DNA of 64,000 nucleotides from Luteimonas suaedae (GTDB lineage: Bacteria; Pseudomonadota; Gammaproteobacteria; Xanthomonadales; Xanthomonadaceae). The position numbers were made by a program, and so were the translations under genes. Under the pieces are notes generated by a model that worked only from the letters and a program-made list of their open reading frames with translations, was not told the origin of the DNA and made no database searches. Position 1 is the stretch's first letter. The number at the start of each line of letters is the position of its first letter. The stretch is from contig NZ_VSSP01000014.1 in the NCBI RefSeq assembly GCF_008312895.1, forward strand, positions 33,118 to 97,117. Direction: 5' to 3'. Below are positions 58,315 to 64,000 of the stretch, piece by piece.

Positions 58315-58446
58315 GGTGGATCTTGTGGGCCAGTGGAGGGATGCGCGGTGGGTCGATGGCGGGCCGCCATCGTCGCCTGGCGCAGTATCCTACTGGCGGG
58401 CAGGTGCGGCGACACCTGTCGATCGACACGGGGCTGGGGCAGGGCG

Positions 58447-58965
58447 ATGACGCAGAGCAACCGGACGGCCACTACAGCGGCCCGCCATGGATTGGCCGCG
58501 GAGGCCGGCCGGTTCGTCTATCCATTCTTCATGTTGCACATGCTGGGATTCGGGCTGTCGGGCTTCTTTCTGGCCTACGGCGGCGACGCGCCCGATCTCG
58601 GCTTCCTCTACGCCCACGGCGGCATCGCCATCCTCGTCTATCTGGTCTTTTACCTGGTGCTGTTCGGGGTCGATCAGGTCAAATGGATGCTGATCAATGC
58701 CGGGCTCGGGATCCTGGGCATCTATGCCCAGATCGGCTGGATTCTCGGCCGTTTCGGCAAGCGGGCGGAGGACTATCCCTGGTTCGTGCACGTGGTGCCG
58801 TTCCTGTACTACATCCTCTATACGTTCCTGCTCCGCCAGTTCCTGCTGGACATCACCCGCTCGCGCACCGACGCCCGGCGGCGGGCATGGGTGGAGTCGG
58901 GCTACGTCGTCGTTTCGCTTCTGGCGTACGCATACCTGCTCTGGCGCACCGGCCCGCAGCAGTAG
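58447..58965 (+). CDS. Small membrane protein of unknown function
   Basis: 172 residues with about four membrane helices (FFMLHMLGFGLSGFFLAYGG, GIAILVYLVFYLVLFGVDQVKW, the next about ILGIYAQIGWILGRF, and VVSLLAYAYLLW). Not recognised. The start at 58447 has ggggcaggg upstream. It is divergent from the 57412-58314 gene and converges with the MATE exporter with a 9-base gap. Confidence 0.75.
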   Translation: MTQSNRTATTAARHGLAAEAGRFVYPFFMLHMLGFGLSGFFLAYGGDAPDLGFLYAHGGIAILVYLVFYLVLFGVDQVKWMLINAGLGILGIYAQIGWILGRFGKRAEDYPWFVHVVPFLYYILYTFLLRQFLLDITRSRTDARRRAWVESGYVVVSLLAYAYLLWRTGPQQ

Positions 58966-58974
58966 ATGTCTCCC

Positions 58975-60414
58975 CTACACCTGCTTCGCCTTCCATTTGC
59001 CGCGCGTAAACAGCCACAGGGTGAACAAGCCCACCGTGGTCTCGGACACGAACACGCCCCAGAACACGCCGGTGTGCTGCCAGTCCAGCTGGATGGCAAG
59101 CACGTAGGACAGCGGGATCTGGATCAGCCAGAAGAACACCAGGTTGATCCAGGTGGGCGTGGCGGTGTCGCCGGCGCCGTTGAAGGCCTGCACGGACACC
59201 ATCCACCAGCCGTAGACGAAGAAGGAATACGAGAGGATCCGCAGCCATTCCCCACCGATGGCGATCACCGTCGGGTCGTCGGTGAAGATCGCGACCAGCT
59301 GGTCGTGCAGCAGGAAGAACGCCGCCGACACGGCCACCATGTAGACCATGTTGTAGCAGCCGGTCCGCCACACCGAAGCCTCGGCGCGATCCGGATGGCC
59401 GGCGCCGAGGTTCTGGCCCACCAGGGTCGCCGCGGCGTTGGACATGCCCCATGCCGGCATCATCGTGAACATCATGATGCGGATGGCGATGGTCGCGCCG
59501 GCGACCGCCTCGCTGCCGATGCTGGCGAGAATCCGCACCAGGAAGATCCACGAAGTCATCGCCACGATCATCTGGCCGACCCCGCCCAGCGACGTGCGCA
59601 CGATGTTGAGCAGGATCGCGCCGCGCCAGACCAGCTGGGCGGCCGTGACCTTGATGTGGCGGCCGCCACGGAACAGGATCCACAGCTGCATCAGCACGCC
59701 CGCACCGCGCCCGATATTGGTGGCGATGGCGGCGCCCTCGATGCCCATCGCCGGGATCGGGCCGAAGCCGAAGATCAGGATCGGGTCCAGCACGATGTTC
59801 AGGCCATTGGCCACCCACAGCACGCGCATGGCGATGGCCGCATCGCCGGCGCCGCGATAGATCGCGTTGATCACGAACAGCAGCATGATGACCGCGTTGC
59901 CGCCGAGCATCCACTGCATGTAGCGGTAGCCGTGTTCGAGCGTCCACGCGTCGGCGCCCATCAGGCGCAGCAGGTCCTGGGCATAGACGATGCCCGCCAG
60001 CGCGAACGGCGCCGACACCAGCAGTCCGAGGAAGATGGCCTGCACGGCCGTGACCGCGGCCTCCTCCGGCTTGTGCTCGCCGATGCGTCGGGCCACGACC
60101 GCGGTCACCGCCATCGCCAGCCCCATCGCGACCGAGTACAGCAGGAACAGGTAGCTTTCGGTCAGGCCCACGGTGGCCACCGCCGACGAGCCCAGCTTGC
60201 CGACGAAATAGATGTCCACCACCGCGAACGTGGACTCCAGCACCAGCTCCAGCACCATCGGCACCGCCAGCAGGAACACCGCCTTGCGCAGCGGGATCTT
60301 CGTGTAGTCGGCGCCGGTGCCGCGGATCGCCTCGCGCAGGGCCGCCCAGACCGACGGCGGGGGCGGCGGGGGAGCGGTGCCCGCCTCGGCGACGGGATTC
60401 GGTTCGTTCGTCAT
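58975..60414 (-). CDS. MATE family efflux transporter
   Basis: 479 residues, twelve membrane helices in two halves, NorM/DinF type. Visible: MVLELVLESTFAVVDIYFVGKLG near residue 50, NIVLDPILIFGFGPIPAMGIEGAAIAT near 195, and VGQNLGAGHPDRAEASVWRT near 325. It exports cationic or other toxic compounds with Na+ or H+ antiport. Proline-rich cytosolic start. ATG at 60414; a TTG at 60423 is less likely. Confidence 0.94.
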   Translation of the reverse strand: MTNEPNPVAEAGTAPPPPPPSVWAALREAIRGTGADYTKIPLRKAVFLLAVPMVLELVLESTFAVVDIYFVGKLGSSAVATVGLTESYLFLLYSVAMGLAMAVTAVVARRIGEHKPEEAAVTAVQAIFLGLLVSAPFALAGIVYAQDLLRLMGADAWTLEHGYRYMQWMLGGNAVIMLLFVINAIYRGAGDAAIAMRVLWVANGLNIVLDPILIFGFGPIPAMGIEGAAIATNIGRGAGVLMQLWILFRGGRHIKVTAAQLVWRGAILLNIVRTSLGGVGQMIVAMTSWIFLVRILASIGSEAVAGATIAIRIMMFTMMPAWGMSNAAATLVGQNLGAGHPDRAEASVWRTGCYNMVYMVAVSAAFFLLHDQLVAIFTDDPTVIAIGGEWLRILSYSFFVYGWWMVSVQAFNGAGDTATPTWINLVFFWLIQIPLSYVLAIQLDWQHTGVFWGVFVSETTVGLFTLWLFTRGKWKAKQV

Positions 60415-60767
60415 GTGTTGCAACTCGGTTCACGGAAGGGCAGGAGCCAGGGCCTCGGCGGACCTAGCCGGCGATACCGACACCATGAGACGACGGATCA
60501 GGCTTCGCGAAATCGACACGGCGCACCGGAATCGCGCCCTCGGATCCGCGACGTCGCGACCACGAAACGCGGACGGCCGAACTTACCAGTCCCGCCGCCA
60601 TCGTTCCAAGGCCCGGAAGTTTACCGGGGCCGTGCCGCGGATGCGGCGCCCGGAGGGCTGGTCGTCCGTTGTCCTGTCCGGCCGGGCCTGTCCGTCGCAA
60701 GGCATGGCAGCGCAAGCGGGGCAGGGGGTAGAGTGGTTATCGACTCCATCCACGCGAGGTATGTCCA
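60415..60767. other. Divergent intergenic region
   Basis: 353 bases between the MATE gene and the GFA enzyme gene, which read outward. It should hold both promoters. No repeat or other feature is recognised. Confidence 0.4.
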
Positions 60768-61172
60768 ATGACGCGAACCGGCGGATGCAGGTGTGGCGCG
60801 GTGCGCTACACGATCAGCGCGGAGCCGATGGCCGCGCGCCTGTGCTGGTGCCGCGACTGCCAGTACTGGGCGACCGGCAATGCGGCGGTCAACATCATCG
60901 TCCCGCGCGCTGCGGTGGCGGTGGAAGGCGACCTGCGCACGTGGGACAGCCTGGCCGACAGCGGTCGCCACATGCGCCGTTCGTTCTGCGGCACCTGCGG
61001 CACGCAGGTGTTCAGCGAGGCACGCGAGAACGCCGACGCCATGGTGGTGCGCGTCGGCACGCTGGATGCCACCGGCGACATCCAGCCGCAAAGCGTCATC
61101 TGGACGGAATCCGCGCCACCATGGGCGCAGATCGATCCGGCGCTGAAGGCATCTCCCCGCCAGCCGACGTGA
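60768..61172 (+). CDS. GFA family (glutathione-dependent formaldehyde-activating-like) protein
   Basis: 134 residues. Zinc-binding cysteines are arranged as in the family: GGCRCGAVRY (near residue 6), LCWCRDCQYW (about 25) and FCGTCGTQVFSE (about 73-84). Members are often carbon-sulfur lyase-like enzymes of unknown substrate. Start ATG follows ggtatgtcc; the ribosome binding site is weak. Confidence 0.9.
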   Translation: MTRTGGCRCGAVRYTISAEPMAARLCWCRDCQYWATGNAAVNIIVPRAAVAVEGDLRTWDSLADSGRHMRRSFCGTCGTQVFSEARENADAMVVRVGTLDATGDIQPQSVIWTESAPPWAQIDPALKASPRQPT

Positions 61173-61244
61173 TGCCCTCGAGCGTGACCGCACGCCTCGT
61201 GCTGCAAGACCAGACGCGTCCATCCATCGCTTTGGGAGATCCAG

Positions 61245-61946
61245 ATGCTCACGTTTCCACACCTGTGGCCGCGATCGTGGCGGCGGCTACCGCTGCCCCT
61301 GGCCTTCGCCTGTCTGCTTGCCGCCTGTAGTGCGGAGCCGCCGGCCGTCCCGGCGCCCGCGGATCAGGGCGAGCCGGCCGCACGACCGTCGCCTCCGCAA
61401 GATGCCGGAGCGACGCCGGATGCCGGGCCCGGCACGCAGCCCGTCACGCAGCCGCTGCCACCGGAGCGGCAACTGCAGGTCACCGTCGAGGGACAGACCG
61501 AGCTGCGCTCGGCAACCCTGTTCGAGAGTCCGCAGGGTTACGCGCTCTACGTGCTGCCGCAGATCGCCATGACCCAGGAGGAGCCTTGCTGCGACCTGGC
61601 CTACGCCCGCGTCGACGATGGATTCTTCATGCGCATCGAACGGATCGATCCGGAACAGGACCTGGGCACCCTGCGCGAGAACATGGAGCTGGCGCTGTCC
61701 GGTGTGGGCACAGCGGAAGACGTGCCCGCCGGGCAGGCCGGTGCCGACAACGTCCGCGACGCCGAACTGTTCCTGCGCGCCCGCGGTGACGACCTCACAG
61801 TGAACATGCTGGTGGCGAGGATCGACGGCGGCCGTTATCGCATCACTCTGCACCTGCCGCATCGCGAGGCCGCGGAAGGCATCAATCCGAGCCTGTGGGC
61901 GATGCTGGAAAGCCTGAGGACCACGGGCCCGCGTCCGGAGATCTGA
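61245..61946 (+). CDS. Lipoprotein of unknown function
   Basis: 233 residues. Signal peptide ending LLAAC (lipidated C28), a proline/alanine-rich linker (about 30-75), then a compact domain: LQVTVEGQTELRSATLFESPQGYALYVLPQI, followed by CCDLAYARVDDGFFMRIERID. The pair of adjacent cysteines is notable. No recognised domain. It precedes the YceI gene. Confidence 0.8.
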   Translation: MLTFPHLWPRSWRRLPLPLAFACLLAACSAEPPAVPAPADQGEPAARPSPPQDAGATPDAGPGTQPVTQPLPPERQLQVTVEGQTELRSATLFESPQGYALYVLPQIAMTQEEPCCDLAYARVDDGFFMRIERIDPEQDLGTLRENMELALSGVGTAEDVPAGQAGADNVRDAELFLRARGDDLTVNMLVARIDGGRYRITLHLPHREAAEGINPSLWAMLESLRTTGPRPEI

Positions 61947-62029
61947 TCGGTTTCCGGAAAGTGTGGGCGCTTCCAGCGCCGTTGCCCATCGTCGTACCGG
62001 CAAGTGCCCCCTTGTCACCGGAGCTCACT

Positions 62030-62626
62030 ATGCATATGCCTCGTTCGTTCGCCCTGCTGGTCCTGTCCCTCGCCACCGCCGGCGCTTCCGCCGCGGAGGT
62101 GGTGTACGAGCTTGATCCGCAGCACACGTTTCCCAGCTTCGAGGCCGACCACGTGGGCATGTCCACCTGGCGCGGCAAGTTCAACGCCAGCCGCGGCGAG
62201 GTGCGGCTGGACCGCGAGCGCGGTACCGGCAGCGTCGAGGTCGTGGTCGACGCACGCAGCATCGACTTCGGCCTGGACGGGCTCAATGACTGGGCCGTCG
62301 GTGAAGACCTGCTGGACACCGACCGCTACCCGGAAGCCACCTATCGCGGCAAACTGGCCGATTTCCGCGACGGCGCACCCACCCGGGTCGAGGGCGAGTT
62401 CACCCTGCACGGCGTCACCCGCCCGCTCACACTCGCCATCGACCGCTTCAACTGCCAGCCGCACCCGATGTTCAAGCGGGACTGGTGTGGCGCCGACGCC
62501 CACGCCACCTTCGACCGCAGCGAGTTCGGCCTGGATGCCGGCAAGGAGCACGGTTTCGACATGGACGTGACCCTGCGCATCCAAGTGGAAGCGATTCTCA
62601 AGGCCGACGACGCCAACGCCGGCTAG
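62030..62626 (+). CDS. yceI: YceI family periplasmic lipid-binding protein
   Basis: 198 residues with a signal peptide (LLVLSLATAGASA, cleavage near residue 20). The mature part has the lipocalin-like YceI barrel: YELDPQHTFPSFEADHVGMSTWRGKF, DTDRYPEATYRG, GEFTLHGVTRPLTLAI and FDRSEFGLDAG. The family binds polyprenyl or quinone-like lipids. ATG at 62030 chosen for the signal peptide. A terminator follows at 62645. Confidence 0.95.
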   Translation: MHMPRSFALLVLSLATAGASAAEVVYELDPQHTFPSFEADHVGMSTWRGKFNASRGEVRLDRERGTGSVEVVVDARSIDFGLDGLNDWAVGEDLLDTDRYPEATYRGKLADFRDGAPTRVEGEFTLHGVTRPLTLAIDRFNCQPHPMFKRDWCGADAHATFDRSEFGLDAGKEHGFDMDVTLRIQVEAILKADDANAG

Positions 62627-62644
62627 GGCGCGGCAAGGGGAAGG

Positions 62645-62673
62645 CAGGGGCGTTCTATCGCCCCTGCGTTTTC
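62645..62673 (+). terminator. Terminator after yceI
   Basis: Perfect 9-bp stem gcaggggcg / cgcccctgc around ttctat, followed by gtttt. Ends the yceI unit, just before a convergent gene. Confidence 0.92.
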
Positions 62674-62681
62674 TCCGTACT

Positions 62682-62980
62682 TCAGAACGGAGGGCCCGAA
62701 CTGGACACGATGTGCTTCTGCACCTCCACGCGAATCATGGGCGCGACGTCCGTCGGTGGGCTGGCCACGGCGCGCCAGGCGGCGAGGTCCTGCTCGGAGC
62801 GCCAGAACTCGAAGTTGTTGATCCGGCCCGGATCGACCGGATCGGCGGTGATGGCCAGGTCCAGACACCCGGGCGCACGCCGGGCGCGCTGGACGAGATC
62901 CCGGAAGCGCGCGACCGTCGCGTCGCGTCGCGCGGGATCACGGTTATCCAGCCGGCAATGATGATTTTCGGTTCTTCCAA
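62682..62980 (-). pseudogene. Frameshifted ABM (antibiotic biosynthesis monooxygenase-like) gene
   Basis: The C-terminal part reads VARFRDLVQRARRAPGCLDL, then FEFWRSEQDLAAWRA, as in ABM/YgiN proteins; the N-terminal part, KIIIAGWITVIPRDATR, lies in the next frame. A TTG at 62980 has aggagg six bases before it, the natural start. The interval is 299 bases, not a multiple of three, so one indel separates the halves, next to a (gtcgc)3 tract near 62917-62932. It may be a true break, a sequencing error or repeat slippage. It was probably a single small cofactor-free monooxygenase. Confidence 0.75.
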
Positions 62981-63370
62981 GAGAGCCTCCTGTCGAGTGT
63001 CGTCGATGAACGCAGCCGTCGATCTTTCGAGCGACGCCACGCTTACGGAACCGACGAACTCGGAACGCCGGAATCGACAGCAAAGTCATGCAGCAGCATG
63101 ACCAGTCCGCCGTTCCAGTCGGCTGGTACGTTCTGGTCCGCTGTTACGATGGACTCCGGAGCTCCCGCTGCCATGGAACCGGAAAGCAGGAATGAAGTGC
63201 CGGGCAATGGCCGTGCCCGCCAGGCGCCGTACATCCGTCATGGGAATCCCCTCGATCGGCCGGAGCGCGATCGTACCTGGCTTCGCTGTTGGAGCAGTCT
63301 GCCGCTGGCCTTCCTGGCGCCGCATGAGTGCGCGACCCGTAGGAACGAGAATGGGTGGCCTGGAAGGCTC
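62981..63370. other. Intergenic region, no gene supported
   Basis: 390 bases between the ABM-like gene and gdx, both on the minus strand. Frames here on either strand show no domain and no start site. A low-confidence minus-strand frame at 63043-63234 (FLLSGSMAAGAPESIVTADQ) has nothing to support it. Confidence 0.4.
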
Positions 63371-63691
63371 TCAGGCCGGCGTGGCAAGCTTCAAACCGAC
63401 GATGCCCGCAAGGATGAGCGCAAGGCTCACCATTCGACCCGCATTCGCGGGCTCTCCCAGCAGGATGATGCCGAGAATCGCCGTACCTACCGCGCCTACG
63501 CCCACCCATATCGCATAAGCGGTACCAACCGGCAACGACTTCATCGCAATACCGAGAAGGCCGAGGCTTATCGCCATGGCAAGCACGGTGCCTACCGTCG
63601 GCCAAAGCCGTGTAAAGCCCTCCGTATACTTGAGCCCGATCGCCCAGCCGATTTCGAACAAGCCCGCAACGATGAGAATGAACCAGTTCAT
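63371..63691 (-). CDS. gdx: Guanidinium exporter Gdx (SugE), SMR family
   Basis: 106-residue, four-helix inner-membrane antiporter that exports guanidinium in exchange for protons. The sequence follows E. coli SugE closely: [23 protein letters not shown] (essential E13), [23 protein letters not shown] and [16 protein letters not shown]. These are Gdx rather than EmrE features. A mini-ykkC guanidine-II riboswitch lies just upstream of the start, which fits the assignment. aagga lies before ATG 63691. Confidence 0.95.
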   Translation of the reverse strand: MNWFILIVAGLFEIGWAIGLKYTEGFTRLWPTVGTVLAMAISLGLLGIAMKSLPVGTAYAIWVGVGAVGTAILGIILLGEPANAGRMVSLALILAGIVGLKLATPA

Positions 63692-63709
63692 GCTTTTTCC
63701 TTGTCAATA

Positions 63710-63751
63710 CGAGTCGTCCCGGACACGGGGTGCGACGTGAGGTCGTCCTCA
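63710..63751 (-). promoter_or_regulatory. Guanidine-II (mini-ykkC) riboswitch
   Basis: Read on the minus strand: hairpin GAGG-ACGA-CCTC (63739-63750, extended by one T-A pair), a 16-base linker, then hairpin CGGG-ACGA-CTCG (63710-63721), ending 18 bases before the start codon of gdx and just before aagga. Two small hairpins with the same ACGA (ACGR) loop are the definition of the mini-ykkC motif, which binds two guanidinium ions and turns on Gdx-type exporters. The second stem has one G-T wobble. Confidence 0.88.
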
Positions 63752-64000
63752 GGTCGCAACAGGCATACAACCAATAGTTTACCGGTCGGCAGTTCCTGGT
63801 CCTGAGAAGGCTCGTCGGCAAGACATGCCGCCGAGGATCCCGTGCTGTCGAAGCTGAGTCGCTTCCCAGTCGCTCCTGCGGAAGCAATGCCAGCCGAAGC
63901 TGTCCTGCTGGGCAACGCCCGGATCAAGCCGCGCTGCGAATCGGATGGGACTTCCTACGCAAAAGTGGACACCTACGGGTTAGGTGCATTGCTCGTACTC
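63752..64000. other. Upstream region of gdx, window end
   Basis: 249 bases with no supported gene. The gdx promoter should lie here. Nothing else is recognised. Confidence 0.35.

Noticed and set aside
63955..63985. Sequence resembling an insertion-sequence end (tgtccacttttgcg on the minus strand)
   Set aside because: Too short, no partner repeat and no transposase within the window; cannot be told from chance.

Overview
The window is a GC-rich chromosomal segment of a gammaproteobacterium of the Xanthomonadaceae/Lysobacteraceae type, most like Luteimonas or Lysobacter. This is inferred from the protein sequences, from a pilMNOPQ operon divergent from the PBP1A gene, from the Bat operon, and from abundant GTAGGAG-type REP repeats. 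No rRNA, tRNA, CRISPR array or transposase gene was seen. Genes are dense on both strands; most long open frames antisense to known genes are GC-rich shadows.

Layout. 0-10 kb: 3' part of recG, an Hpt protein and a divergent NarL-type response regulator, a nucleoside hydrolase, ribosomal protein L31B, citrate synthase, a conserved hypothetical and PBP1A. 9.8-16 kb: pilMNOPQ for type IV pili. Its end is disturbed: an A+T-richer gene for a secreted, disulfide-rich repeat protein sits after pilQ, followed by a perfect palindrome, a decayed second pilQ 3' end and the operon-type terminator. 16-23 kb: moxR-DUF58-DUF4381-batA-batB/C-batD, with a short inverted-repeat element at the start of the DUF58 gene. 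23-35 kb: SDF symporter, transketolase, acetyl-CoA hydrolase/transferase family protein, TauE exporter, S1/P1 nuclease, GAPDH, a secreted NTF2-like protein and a methyltransferase-esterase fusion.

35-41 kb is the main accessory stretch: a Crp/Fnr-like regulator, a small unknown protein, and a two-gene lanthipeptide locus (precursor plus LanM) with no transporter or leader protease nearby. 41-46 kb: SemiSWEET-like protein, Hsp20, glycosyltransferase and a glycogen-debranching-type glucosidase. 46-54 kb: GNAT, a DUF5916 outer-membrane-type protein, Ada with a 2OG-Fe(II) oxygenase, HtpG and an MFS transporter. Hsp20 and HtpG each carry a heat-shock-sigma-like promoter with the same 13-base spacer. 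55-64 kb: DUF1428, OmpA lipoprotein, glutaredoxin-MauE fusion, membrane proteins of unknown role, MATE exporter, GFA enzyme, lipoprotein, YceI, a frameshifted monooxygenase-like gene, and a Gdx guanidinium exporter preceded by a guanidine-II (mini-ykkC) riboswitch.

Three families of REP-like palindromes lie in the intergenic regions, and one of them supplies the stop codons of two genes. The points most worth following up are the lanthipeptide locus, the rebuilt pilQ end with its cargo gene, the riboswitch, and the 142-bp REP-bounded element found in two opposite-facing copies.
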